NCBI GenBank assembly: GCA_046155505.1
Contig: JBJXFK010000219.1
Location: forward strand, 1 to 44,541
Origin: JBJXFK01 sp046155505
GTDB lineage: Bacteria > Planctomycetota > Phycisphaerae > UBA1845 > Fen-1342
Direction of reading: 5' to 3'
Length of the DNA: 44,541 bases
Shown here: positions 15,900-24,659 of the stretch, piece after piece
Layout of the letters: each line of letters starts with the position of its first letter
Numbering within the stretch: position 1 is the stretch's first letter
Notes under the pieces: generated by a model
Seen by the model: the letters and a program-made list of their open reading frames with translations, nothing else
Databases searched by the model: none
Told to the model about the DNA's origin: nothing
Position numbers and translations under genes: made by a program

Positions 15900-17978
15900 T
15901 CAAAGCGGATCGCGTCGCCGCATGCCGAGCTTTCGTGCGAGTTTGCGGGCCGCGAGCTTGGCCAGCGTCGTGCCGTTCAGTCGATTCGCCACCTCGACCT
16001 GAAACGCCGGATTGGTCACCTGCTCAGCGAGAGACCGCGCACCCTGCGTATGATCGGCGGCGATTTCGGCGTGGCGAATGCCGCTCCAGAGCGCCAAGCG
16101 ATCGGCGAAGATCGCCCCGCGACTCGTCACAAGGTTCATCAGCGCGTTCGGATTCGCCGGTAAAAACGCCTGATCGCGCAGCGAGAGCGTGAGCGCGACC
16201 TCGGGCGACAATCGCCCGATGCCCCAGCGGGCGATCGCATCCCACACCACGCCGATCTCCGCCAGGCCGCCGAGATTTGTGTCGAACAAGTCGGCCAGCG
16301 GCTCGCCCGCCTGCGTGCGAATCAGGCAGCGCGTGAGGGCCGCACCGCATTCGAACGGCCAAAGTTCCGGCGTGACATCCAGCAATGACGGGCGAAGCGT
16401 CGGGCCCACGCGCGACCAAGTGCCCGCAAACGCGAGATCGTCGCGCCGCTGCAGCGCTCGCACGCACGTCGCGAGCCAGTGCGGCTGCGGCACATCGCCG
16501 CCGCGAAGCAGTGCGAGTGCGTCGCCGGTGAGCAGTTCGGTTGTGCTGAGCGGCCCTCCGGCGGAATCGGTGATTCGCCACGCTTTGCCGAGCAGCGGCA
16601 TCGACTCGGCGTCGGCGGCGGTCGCGGGCGAGAGGATGGCGAGATCAAATTCGCCGAGCGACTGCGCGCGCAGGGCGGCGAGCGTCGCGTCCGTTTCGCA
16701 TGCATCGCCATCGGCCAGCAACACGAGCAGCGGACGAATCGGCATGTGCTTGGGCGAAGGATCAAAAACGCGCACGCCGGCTCGCGGCTGGTCGTACATC
16801 TCGCCGAGCGGCTGCTGCCCCACCGCGACCGGCTTGCAGAGTCGCTCGCGCAGCGGCGCGTCGTCGATCATGCGCCGCATCTGCGAGAGCAATGCGTGCG
16901 TCGTCCCGTCGTAATAGAGCACATTGCGTTCGTGCTCGAAGAAATCGCGAAACGCCGGCAAGCGGTTGGCGATGACCGGCACGCCCGCGTCGTAGACTTC
17001 GTGCAGGGCATAGCAAAACGATTCGATGCGCGTCGGGAACACCGCGAACAGCGTGTCGTTCAGTCGATCGGCGATTTGCGCGTGCGATTGGTGGCCGAGA
17101 AATTCGAAGCGACCACGCAGCGCGGGCGGAATCGACGCACGCAGAAAGTCGGCGTACTTGCCGCCATACGGGCTGGCGTTGCTGTCGTAGCCGATCAGGT
17201 CGAACGTGCAGCACAAATCGGGCCGTTCGCGGAGCAACATGACCGCCGCGTGAACGAATTGATCGACACCCTTCAGATGAAACAGCCGCCCGAGGAACAT
17301 CAAGCGAAAATTTCCGGTCGCGGGTGGGCGACGCGACACTTGCGGCAGCGGTCGCTTAGGCGGCTGCGACACCACGACTTTGCGCGGGTCGAGCTTGTAA
17401 TCGCCGAAGCTCGCGTCGAAAAACGTCCGTGTCGGTGTCAGCACGGACTCGGCCAGACGCAGCGAGCCGCGCTCGAACGCCCATTGGCGATAGCGAAAAC
17501 GGCTGATCTCGGTCGTCGCGCCCATGCGATCGATCAATTCGAGCGGGCTGTGCAGGCGCACGCTGAGTACGGCGGGCGGCGGCGTGTCGGCATAAAGCGT
17601 GCGGCTGAGCGTGTAAAACGCCGGGCCGAAGTAATCGAAAAATTCGACGTAGTCGATCGACTCGCGCTGCGCGAGGGCTTCCCACGCGAAGGCGTAGCGC
17701 AGGCTGACCCACTGCGGCTGATCGACGAACTCTTCTGCCTTGAATGGGCAATCGGCGAGCAGGTCTTCGACGCAATAGGCGACGCAACGGTCGGCGTGCG
17801 GGAGTTTGAGCCGATCGCGATCACGGAAGGCGAGCATGTCAGCCGGCGGCAGGTCGAGCAGGAAAACGACGCGGTAGCCGCGTTCGAGCAGCATGGCGGC
17901 GGCGTTGTAAATGAGTACTCCGCAACCGCCGGGCGTGGTGGGATGGATTTCGTTCGAGGCGAAGCAGATGGTCGGCAT
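15900..17978 (-). CDS. GT4 glycosyltransferase fused to a GT-A-like domain
   Basis: A 692-residue cytoplasmic protein. Residues 1-210 form an N-terminal Rossmann-type half starting with a glycine-rich GGCGVLIYNAA loop. Residues 223-375 are the nucleotide-sugar half, with MFLGRLFHLKGVDQFVHAA and FPTRIESFCYALHEVYDAGVPVIAN, the GT4 pattern with two glutamates seven residues apart. From about 412 to 620 a second unit (RPLLVLLADGDACETDATLAAL, later GDVPQPHWLATCVRAL and ECGAALTRCLI) resembles a GT2/GT-A fold but lacks a clear DxD, so it may be degenerate. It could build surface or protein-linked glycans. ATG at 17978 is the first residue of the fold. It is convergent with the preceding gene (25 bp apart) and divergent from pstS. 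Confidence 0.85.
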   Translation of the reverse strand: MPTICFASNEIHPTTPGGCGVLIYNAAAMLLERGYRVVFLLDLPPADMLAFRDRDRLKLPHADRCVAYCVEDLLADCPFKAEEFVDQPQWVSLRYAFAWEALAQRESIDYVEFFDYFGPAFYTLSRTLYADTPPPAVLSVRLHSPLELIDRMGATTEISRFRYRQWAFERGSLRLAESVLTPTRTFFDASFGDYKLDPRKVVVSQPPKRPLPQVSRRPPATGNFRLMFLGRLFHLKGVDQFVHAAVMLLRERPDLCCTFDLIGYDSNASPYGGKYADFLRASIPPALRGRFEFLGHQSHAQIADRLNDTLFAVFPTRIESFCYALHEVYDAGVPVIANRLPAFRDFFEHERNVLYYDGTTHALLSQMRRMIDDAPLRERLCKPVAVGQQPLGEMYDQPRAGVRVFDPSPKHMPIRPLLVLLADGDACETDATLAALRAQSLGEFDLAILSPATAADAESMPLLGKAWRITDSAGGPLSTTELLTGDALALLRGGDVPQPHWLATCVRALQRRDDLAFAGTWSRVGPTLRPSLLDVTPELWPFECGAALTRCLIRTQAGEPLADLFDTNLGGLAEIGVVWDAIARWGIGRLSPEVALTLSLRDQAFLPANPNALMNLVTSRGAIFADRLALWSGIRHAEIAADHTQGARSLAEQVTNPAFQVEVANRLNGTTLAKLAARKLARKLGMRRRDPL

Positions 17979-18131
17979 TGGGCCAGCTTATCCGGGGCGC
18001 GGTTGGGCGACAACGAAGGGGCCGGCACCACCCCCGCGCAAACACACTACCGAGCTGGTCTTTGCGCAATCTTCACATTTGGCCCGTACCCTCCCAGACC
18101 TCACCGAACACGCGGAAAAGCAAGAGGTTGA

Positions 18132-19190
18132 ATGAGAAACACACGAACAAGCTTGGTCTGGATTGGCGCGCTGGCGGTAGCGTTGGCGACGACCCTGAAC
18201 TCGGGTTGCGGCCCCGCCCCAACCGGCGGAACCGGTAGCCAGCCGGCCAAGCCGACCGCCCGAAAGGCCGCCGAGGTGGTTATCGACGGGTCCAGCACGC
18301 TGGGCCCGATGCTCGAAGTCGCGGCTGAGCTGTTCAAAGCCGAGAACCGCGAAGTGAAGCTGAATGTCCGCACGTCGGGAACGAGCAGCGGTTTCGGCAA
18401 GTTGCTGACCGACGTTTCGGCACAACAGATTGACATCTGCAAAGCGTCGCGCCCGATCGCCCGTCAGGAAGCCGAGAAGGCGACCAAGGACGGCATCGAG
18501 TTCGTCGAGTTGCCGGTCGCTCTGGACGGCATCGCGCTGGTGATCAGCCCGAAGAACGACTTCGCCAAGTCGCTGACGCTGGCCGAGCTCAAGAAAATCT
18601 GGGAGCCCGGCAGCACCGTCAACAATTGGAAGGACGTACGTGCCGGATTTCCCGACGTACCGCTGAAACTCTACGGCCCCGGTTTGCAGAGCGGCACGTT
18701 TGACGTGTTCACCGAGAAGGTGGTGGGCAAGGCCAAGGAGCAGCGGCGCGACATGGTGTCCAGCGAGCAGGATCAAACGCTCGTGCATGGCGTCTCGAAC
18801 GAGGCCGGCGCGCTGGGGTACTTCGGATTCGCCTATTACGAAGAAAATAAAACGGTGCTGCGCGAGCTCGGCATTGATCGCGGCGACGGTAAAGCAGTCG
18901 TGCCCACGCCTGACACGATTCGCTCCGGCGAGTATCCGCTCGCCCGCCCGCTGTTCCTCTACGTGCGCAAGCAGAGCCTCGAACGAGCCGAGGTGCGCGC
19001 GTTCATTGAGTTCTTCGTCAAAAACGTGCGCAAGATCGTCGAGCACGAGAAAGTCAGCAGCGTCGCGCTGACCGACGAACTGTATCAGGCGACGCGCGCG
19101 CGATTTGAGAAGCCGGTGACGGGCACGGTCTACAGCGAGCCGGGCATGGACTCTAAGCCGCTTTCGGAGTTGTATCTGAAGAAGCCCTGA
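18132..19190 (+). CDS. pstS: Phosphate-binding lipoprotein of the Pst importer
   Basis: A 352-residue PstS-type protein. The signal peptide ends in a lipobox with Cys26 (LNSGC), so it should be a lipid-anchored protein outside the inner membrane. A short Thr/Ala/Pro linker is followed by the binding fold, with phosphate-contact loops VIDGSSTLGPM (about 49-59) and VRTSGTSSGFGKLL (about 78-91), and LQSGTFDVFTE further on. It captures inorganic phosphate and delivers it to PstCA. ATG at 18132 follows AAGAGG. First gene of pstSCAB, in the order usual for the system. The 150-bp gap to the divergent glycosyltransferase must hold its promoter; I could not identify a Pho box. Confidence 0.95.
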   Translation: MRNTRTSLVWIGALAVALATTLNSGCGPAPTGGTGSQPAKPTARKAAEVVIDGSSTLGPMLEVAAELFKAENREVKLNVRTSGTSSGFGKLLTDVSAQQIDICKASRPIARQEAEKATKDGIEFVELPVALDGIALVISPKNDFAKSLTLAELKKIWEPGSTVNNWKDVRAGFPDVPLKLYGPGLQSGTFDVFTEKVVGKAKEQRRDMVSSEQDQTLVHGVSNEAGALGYFGFAYYEENKTVLRELGIDRGDGKAVVPTPDTIRSGEYPLARPLFLYVRKQSLERAEVRAFIEFFVKNVRKIVEHEKVSSVALTDELYQATRARFEKPVTGTVYSEPGMDSKPLSELYLKKP

Positions 19191-19242
19191 TCGCGGCGGC
19201 TGGCGGGCAGAATGCCCGGCTCCACCCCGTAGCGCAGCCGGG

Positions 19243-20169
19243 ATGATCGAGAGTGGAAGGCGTGTACTCGTGCGTGTGCGACATGCGATGCGAACGGCGA
19301 GAGAGGCGGGGATCCACGGATTCCTGCTGATCTGCGCGCTGCTCTCGGTGATCACGACCGTCGCGATCATCTATGTGCTCGTCGCCGAATCCGTGCCGTT
19401 CTTCACACAAATCAACCTGGGCGAATTCTTCACCGGCACAACCTGGGAACCGGCACTGCAACCACCGCGTGTGGGCATCCTGCCGCTGGTCGCGGGCACG
19501 ACGATCGTCGCACTCGGTGCATTGCTGTTCGCGCTGCCCATCGGCGTTGGCACAGCGATTTTTCTAAGCGAGTATGCACCGGAAAGCGTGCGGCAGGTGC
19601 TCAAGCCGGTGCTCGAAATTCTGGCGGGCATTCCGAGCGTCGTATACGGCTATTTCGCGCTGACTTTTGTCACGCCGGCGCTGCTCAAGCCGCTGATCCC
19701 GAACGTTGAGATTTTCAACGCGGCAAGTGCGGCGATCGTCGTCGGGTTGATGATCCTGCCGATGATTTCGTCGCTCTGCGATGATGCGTTCCGCGCGGTG
19801 CCGCGTTCGCTGCGCGAGGGTGCGTATGCGCTGGCGGCGACCAAGTTCGAAGTGAGCGCGCGGGTCGTGCTGCCGGGCGCGCTGTCGGGCGTCGTCGCGG
19901 CCGTGCTGCTGGCACTGTCACGCGCGATCGGCGAGACGATGGCCGTCGCGATCGCCGCGGGCATGCGTCCCACCCTCACAATCGACCCACGCCAGCCCGT
20001 GCAAACCATGACCGGCTACATCGTCAGCGCCGTGCAGGGCTATCAGGCACAGGGTTCTGTCGGCTATCAAGCCCTCTTCGGCGTCGGCCTGAGCCTGTTT
20101 CTGATCACGCTGGGAATCAACCTGATCGCACGCCGCGTGATGGCCCACTTCCGCGAGGTGTACGAATGA
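19243..20169 (+). CDS. pstC: Phosphate ABC transporter permease PstC
   Basis: A 308-residue inner-membrane permease. An N-terminal helix (about 24-45) is followed by the conserved extracytoplasmic stretch NLGEFFTGTTWEP, then five helices. The block LEILAGIPSVVYGYFALTFV and the cytoplasmic loop SLREGAYALAATKFEVSARVVLPGALSG (EAA loop that contacts PstB) are diagnostic. It forms the channel with PstA. ATG at 19243 has only a weak ribosome site; ATG at 19288 is an alternative start that keeps all helices. The stop overlaps the pstA start by 4 nt. The 52-bp gap after pstS contains a small CCCGGCT/AGCCGGG hairpin, perhaps tuning expression relative to pstS. Confidence 0.95.
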   Translation: MIESGRRVLVRVRHAMRTAREAGIHGFLLICALLSVITTVAIIYVLVAESVPFFTQINLGEFFTGTTWEPALQPPRVGILPLVAGTTIVALGALLFALPIGVGTAIFLSEYAPESVRQVLKPVLEILAGIPSVVYGYFALTFVTPALLKPLIPNVEIFNAASAAIVVGLMILPMISSLCDDAFRAVPRSLREGAYALAATKFEVSARVVLPGALSGVVAAVLLALSRAIGETMAVAIAAGMRPTLTIDPRQPVQTMTGYIVSAVQGYQAQGSVGYQALFGVGLSLFLITLGINLIARRVMAHFREVYE

Positions 20170-21110
20170 GCACACTCGCGATCGGCGAATTTCGACCGGC
20201 GCTCGCCCGTCGGCGTTTGGTAGGAGCGATCTTTTTCGCGTTGTGCGTGCTGTCGTCGCTGCTGTGCGTGGTGACGTTGCTGGTCCTGCTCGGGCGAATC
20301 CTGAGCGAGGCGTGGCCGCGGCTCGATTGGACGCTGCTCACCAGCGAGCCGAGCACGATCAACCCCGCCACCAGCGGCGTGCGACCCGCTATCTGGGGCA
20401 CCGTTTGGCTGATGATGCTCACCGCGTCGACGGCGGTGCCGATCGGCGTCGGCGCGGCGATCTACCTCCAAGAATACGCACGCAAGAACTGGTTCACGCG
20501 GTTCGTGCAACTCAACTTGAGCAATCTCGCCGGCGTCCCGTCGATCGTGTACGGCATTCTCGGATTGAGCGTGTTCATTCGCACGTTTCACATGCCCGAG
20601 AGTGTGCTGGCCGGCGCGCTCACGCTCAGTCTGCTCATCCTGCCGGTGGTCATCATCGCCAGTCGCGAAGCGCTCTCGGCGGTTCCCGATTCGATTCGCC
20701 AGGCCGCGTTTGCGCTCGGCGCGACGCGCTGGCAGACGGTGCGGCATCATGTGTTGCCCGCCGCGATGCCCGGCATCATGACCGGCGTGATTTTGGCGCT
20801 CTCGCGCGCCATCGGCGAGGCCGCCCCGCTGGTGATGATCGGCGCGTTCGCCATGACCAGCACTGTGCCGGGCGAGAATTTTTCCGAGTATGGCTGGACG
20901 GCGGGCGGCGTGTGGCAGTGGTTCGTCGATTCGTTGAATAGCGGGTTCGCCGCACTGCCGATTCAGATTTACAGCGATGCGTCCAAGGCCGAAGCCGAGT
21001 CGCGCGTGGTCGCGGCTGCGTCGATCGTGGTTTTGCTGGTATTGTTGCTGACGATGAACGCCGTCGCGGTGGGCATCCGCGCCTGGCATCAGCGACACCG
21101 GCGCTGGTAG
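20166..21110 (+). CDS. pstA: Phosphate ABC transporter permease PstA
   Basis: A 314-residue inner-membrane permease that partners with PstC. Six hydrophobic segments are visible. The block LNLSNLAGVPSIVYGILGLSVF and the EAA loop (SIRQAAFALGATRWQTVRHHVLPAAMPGI) are typical, followed by LSRAIGEAAPLVMIGA. The start overlaps the pstC stop (ATGA), so translation is coupled. pstB begins 6 nt after its stop. All features agree with the family; nothing unusual was seen. Confidence 0.95.
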   Translation: MSTLAIGEFRPALARRRLVGAIFFALCVLSSLLCVVTLLVLLGRILSEAWPRLDWTLLTSEPSTINPATSGVRPAIWGTVWLMMLTASTAVPIGVGAAIYLQEYARKNWFTRFVQLNLSNLAGVPSIVYGILGLSVFIRTFHMPESVLAGALTLSLLILPVVIIASREALSAVPDSIRQAAFALGATRWQTVRHHVLPAAMPGIMTGVILALSRAIGEAAPLVMIGAFAMTSTVPGENFSEYGWTAGGVWQWFVDSLNSGFAALPIQIYSDASKAEAESRVVAAASIVVLLVLLLTMNAVAVGIRAWHQRHRRW

Positions 21111-21116
21111 TCGAAC

Positions 21117-21944
21117 ATGATGACTCTATCGAGACCGCCCATGACCGACCCGACCCCCGTCGTCGCCCCGCACGGCGAGCCGCCCGCGCCGCTCGAACCG
21201 CCCGTGTTCGACCTGCGCGACGTGTCGATCAGCTATGGCGATTTCAAAGCGGTTAAGAATGTTTCGCTCAAGATTGCTCCGCGCAAGGTGACGGCCTTCA
21301 TCGGCCCGTCGGGTTGCGGCAAATCGACGTTGCTGCGGGCGATGAACCGTATGAACGACTTTGTGCCGAACGTACACGTCGACGGCAAGCTGCTTTATCA
21401 CGATATGGATGTGTATGGCTCGGCGTGTGATGCGGTCGAGCTTCGGCGCAAAGTCGGCATGGTGTTTCAGAAGCCGAATCCGTTCCCCAAGACGATCTTC
21501 AAGAACGTATCCTGGGGCGCGCAGATCAACGGCTATCGCGGCAACGTGCGCGAACTGGTCGAAACTTCGCTCAAGGCGGCGGCTCTTTGGGACGAGGTCG
21601 AGAAAAAGCTGCATCAGTCGGCGTTCAACCTGTCCGGCGGGCAGCAGCAGCGACTCTGCATCGCCCGCGCGATCGCGGTACAGCCGGATGTGTTGCTGAT
21701 GGACGAGCCGTGCTCGGCGCTCGACCCGATCGCGACGAGTCGAATCGAAGATTTGATCGACAGCCTGAAAAAGCAGTTCACGGTGGTGCTGGTGACGCAC
21801 AACATGCAGCAGGCGGCCCGCGTGAGCGACTTCACCGCGTTCATGTACCTGGGCAACTTGATCGAATATGGCCCGACGAGCCAGATTTTCACCAACCCGC
21901 GGGATAAGCGGACGCAGGATTACATCACGGGTCGGTTTGGATAG
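21117..21944 (+). CDS. pstB: Phosphate import ATP-binding protein PstB
   Basis: A 275-residue ATPase that powers PstCA. Walker A GPSGCGKST, the PstB-specific stretch VGMVFQKPNPFPKTIF, signature LSGGQQQR, Walker B VLLMDEPCSALDP and the H-loop in VTHNMQQAARVSD are all present. It is slightly longer than the usual 250-260 residues owing to a Pro-rich N-terminal lead (residues 1-30). ATGs at 21117, 21120 and 21141 are all possible starts. phoU, normally the next gene, is missing here and lies at 30830-31492 on the other strand. Heptad repeats begin 3 nt after the stop. Confidence 0.96.
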   Translation: MMTLSRPPMTDPTPVVAPHGEPPAPLEPPVFDLRDVSISYGDFKAVKNVSLKIAPRKVTAFIGPSGCGKSTLLRAMNRMNDFVPNVHVDGKLLYHDMDVYGSACDAVELRRKVGMVFQKPNPFPKTIFKNVSWGAQINGYRGNVRELVETSLKAAALWDEVEKKLHQSAFNLSGGQQQRLCIARAIAVQPDVLLMDEPCSALDPIATSRIEDLIDSLKKQFTVVLVTHNMQQAARVSDFTAFMYLGNLIEYGPTSQIFTNPRDKRTQDYITGRFG

Positions 21945-22457
21945 CAGGGGTAGGGATTGGGGATTAGGGATTGGGGAGCGCTTCCGCCAATTCCTAATCC
22001 CTAATCCCTAATCCCCAATCCCCGCTTATTCCCCGCCGTCGGGAACCAAATTTGACTCTGTCGCGTCTTAGGGTATGGTTACTGATGGCAAACGGCGATT
22101 GAGCGCCGCGGCGAATGGTGGGCGATGCCCGCCCTACGCGATTCGCCTGCCCTGCCCAGATTTGTGGAAAGGAACACAACCGAACCACCCGATGTAATCA
22201 CTGAAAATTGAATATTGGGGTGCCCAGACGAAGTGCTTCTTCGTCGGCCAGTTAGACGGACCTGCCCTCATAACACTCATACGGCATCATCCCCCCAAAG
22301 ATGGCTGACGTGGTAACTCCACGCGGCCGATCGCCCGCGGCAACGGCGATCGCAACCCCTGACCAGCCGACAACCAGAGATTCCGCGTCTTTGCATCCGC
22401 GCCGTGCGCGGTTGCGGGGCCGCTGACCATTCCCTGTTTCGCGCAGGAGGACTGCAT
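21945..22457. other. Spacer between pstB and the pilM operon
   Basis: This 513-bp stretch has no gene. It begins with inverted arrays of 7-bp repeats (21947-22023), carries a GGTGGGC/GCCCGCC palindrome near 22115-22138 similar to those at 29241-29315, and ends with the promoter and leader region of the pilM operon, including a strong AGGAGG ribosome site at about 22446. Confidence 0.65.
21947..22023. repeat. Inverted arrays of GGGATTR heptads
   Basis: The left array (21947-21978) is GGGATTG/GGGATTA on a 7-bp period. The right array (21989-22023) is its reverse complement, (C)CCTAATC units, with 10 nt between. The arms can fold into a hairpin of about 30 bp just after pstB, so it may serve as a terminator as well as a repeat. 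Confidence 0.8.
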
Positions 22458-24632
22458 ATGGCAGCCCGTGGTGGTGTTTGGGGCATCGAGATCGGCCAGT
22501 GCGCGCTCAAAGCAGTTAAGCTGCGAGCCGCCGAAAATGGCATGGTGGAACTCGTCGCCTTCGACCTGATCGAGCATCCCAAAATTCTCTCTCAGCCGGA
22601 CGCCGAGCCTGACGAGCTGATCAAGGCGGCGGTTGAGAAATTCATCTCGCGCAACGAGTGGCAGAAAGACCCGTACGTCATCGGCGTGCCGGGTCAGCAG
22701 ATTTTCGCCCGCTTCTGCAAGCTGCCGCCGGTCGATCCGAAGAAGATCCCGGAAATCGTGAAGTTCGAAGCCGGGCAGCAGATCCCGTTCGACATCAACG
22801 ATGTCGTCTGGGATTACCAGGTCTTCCAGACGAAGGATTCGCCCGACGTCGAGGTCGGCATCTTTGCGATGAAGAAAGATCTGGTCAGCAAGCACCTCGA
22901 ATATTTCAGCAAGCTGGGCGGGGCACCGGTCGCGATCCAGTCGATCCCCGGCGCGCTCTACAACTTCTGCAAGTTCGACGGCCAGGGCATCGTCGGCGAA
23001 CGCGAGGCGACGATCATTGTCGACGTCGGCGCGCAGACGACCGATCTGGTCATCGTCGAAGCCAATAGCGCCTGGACGCGAAACATCCCGCTCGGCGGCA
23101 ATACGTTTACCGATGCACTGGTGAAGGCGTTCAAGCTCTCGTTCTCGAAGGCCGAGAGCCTGAAGCGCACCGCGGCCGACAGCAAGTATGCACGGCAGGT
23201 GTTCCAGGCCATGCGTCCGGTCTTCGCCGACGTGGTGGCCGAGATTCAGCGGTCGCTGGGCTTCTATAGCTCGACCCATCGCGATGTCGAGCTCAAGAGC
23301 GTGCTGGTCAGCGGCAATGCGTTCCGCCTGCCCGGCTTGCAGAAGTACCTCGAAAACAACCTAACCATCGGCGGCGGCGTGTCGAAGCTGGAGACTTTCA
23401 CCAAGCTGGCACCGACGGCCGAGGCGCAGGCACCGAACTTCGCCGACAACGTGCTGAGTCTCGGTGCGGCTTACGGCCTGGCCTTGCAGGGCCTCGGCCT
23501 GGCGTCGATCGGGGCCAATCTGCTGCCGCCAGAATTGGCGCGGGTGCAGATGTGGAAGCGCAAGAAGTACTACTTCGTGGCGACGGCGGCGTGTCTGGGT
23601 CTGGCGGCGGGGTTCCCGTTCCTGCGCAGCATGACCGACGCGCAGGCGCTCGCGAGTGGGCGTGACCTCGGCTCGCAGGCCAAGCGCATCGTCGATACCG
23701 CGCAGGGTTTCCAGAAGCAGTTCAGCGAAGCCCAGAGCGATTCCGGCACGAAGCAAAAGAAGATCGAGGACTTGTTCGGCTTGCAGAAGGACGCCGGTCT
23801 GATCCCCTCGATTGTCACGTTCATCAATCAGACGCTTCCGGAAGGTCCGACGGAATTGACCTCGGCGGATACGGCTGCCAAGTACAAAGAGGCCGCCAAG
23901 CGCATCCCGCGCAACCAGCGCAGGCAGGTGCTGATCGAGAACATGAAGATCACGTACCACAAGAACATCGACACGCTGGTCGCGAATGACGATCCGATGC
24001 AGCCGACCGAATATGGCGGCGGCGGCGCGGGTGGCGGCGGGACCGCCTTTGGTGGCAGCCCGCGCGGGGGCGGCGGAGTTACGGGAACCGGCATCGGGCG
24101 CACCGGTCGCGGTGGCGGCGGTGGAGAAGCCCCACCGGCCGAAGGTGCCGCCGAAGCCGGCGCACCCGGCTTTCTGGTGCAGCTCAACTGTCGCATTCCG
24201 TATGGCGCGACGCGACCGGAAGCAATCGGCTTCGTGTCCAACGAGTTCTTTGAGCGGATCAAGAAGCTCGGCAGCGATGTAAAGCTCGCATTCCACGTAC
24301 CTGAGCAGGATCAGGCCTCATCGGATCAGGCGAAGCGCAACCTGCGCCCGCCGTCACTCGAGCAGCGGGCCACGGCGGCGGTCGCACCGACGGGTCGAAA
24401 CACGCGCGGTACGTCCTTTTCGCCGACGCCGGGCGGTCCAGGCGACGCTCCCGAGGGGCCGCTGCTCGTCGACCCCGATCCGGTAACCGGCGAAGAGCGC
24501 AAGGACGATTGGCACCTGTCGCTGGCGTTCAAGATTAAGCTCGGTGCGGCTCCGCCGAAGGCCGACGCGCCAGCCGATGGCAGCGCGCCGCCTGCCGACG
24601 GATCGGCACCGGCTCCGGCAGCGAATCCATAA
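22458..24632 (+). CDS. pilM: PilM-like actin-fold ATPase fused to a PilN-like segment
   Basis: A 724-residue protein, about twice the length of ordinary PilM. Residues 1-352 are the PilM actin-like fold: GIEIGQCALKAVKL at the start, IIVDVGAQTTDLVIV (186-200) and PLGGNTFTDALV (211-222). A membrane helix follows (about 371-388), then a coiled coil and LIPSIVTFINQTLPEGPTEL, the pattern seen in PilN after its helix. A Gly/Arg-rich linker (519-556) leads to a C-terminal globular segment and an Ala/Pro tail. PilM normally binds the cytoplasmic end of PilN; here the two appear joined (inference). AGGAGG precedes ATG 22458. It is followed closely by two single-pass proteins, matching the pilM-N-O-P order. 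Confidence 0.85.
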   Translation: MAARGGVWGIEIGQCALKAVKLRAAENGMVELVAFDLIEHPKILSQPDAEPDELIKAAVEKFISRNEWQKDPYVIGVPGQQIFARFCKLPPVDPKKIPEIVKFEAGQQIPFDINDVVWDYQVFQTKDSPDVEVGIFAMKKDLVSKHLEYFSKLGGAPVAIQSIPGALYNFCKFDGQGIVGEREATIIVDVGAQTTDLVIVEANSAWTRNIPLGGNTFTDALVKAFKLSFSKAESLKRTAADSKYARQVFQAMRPVFADVVAEIQRSLGFYSSTHRDVELKSVLVSGNAFRLPGLQKYLENNLTIGGGVSKLETFTKLAPTAEAQAPNFADNVLSLGAAYGLALQGLGLASIGANLLPPELARVQMWKRKKYYFVATAACLGLAAGFPFLRSMTDAQALASGRDLGSQAKRIVDTAQGFQKQFSEAQSDSGTKQKKIEDLFGLQKDAGLIPSIVTFINQTLPEGPTELTSADTAAKYKEAAKRIPRNQRRQVLIENMKITYHKNIDTLVANDDPMQPTEYGGGGAGGGGTAFGGSPRGGGGVTGTGIGRTGRGGGGGEAPPAEGAAEAGAPGFLVQLNCRIPYGATRPEAIGFVSNEFFERIKKLGSDVKLAFHVPEQDQASSDQAKRNLRPPSLEQRATAAVAPTGRNTRGTSFSPTPGGPGDAPEGPLLVDPDPVTGEERKDDWHLSLAFKIKLGAAPPKADAPADGSAPPADGSAPAPAANP

Positions 24633-24659
24633 CCCGCGTGGACCAACAGGAGAACAAAC

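Noticed and set aside
16479..18131. A 550-codon open frame on the + strand
   Set aside because: It is antisense to the glycosyltransferase gene, which has clear family motifs; the product is Arg/Ala/Gln-rich and unlike any protein.
17979..18131. Pho box upstream of pstS
   Set aside because: I found no convincing pair of direct 7-bp Pho repeats with the right spacing.
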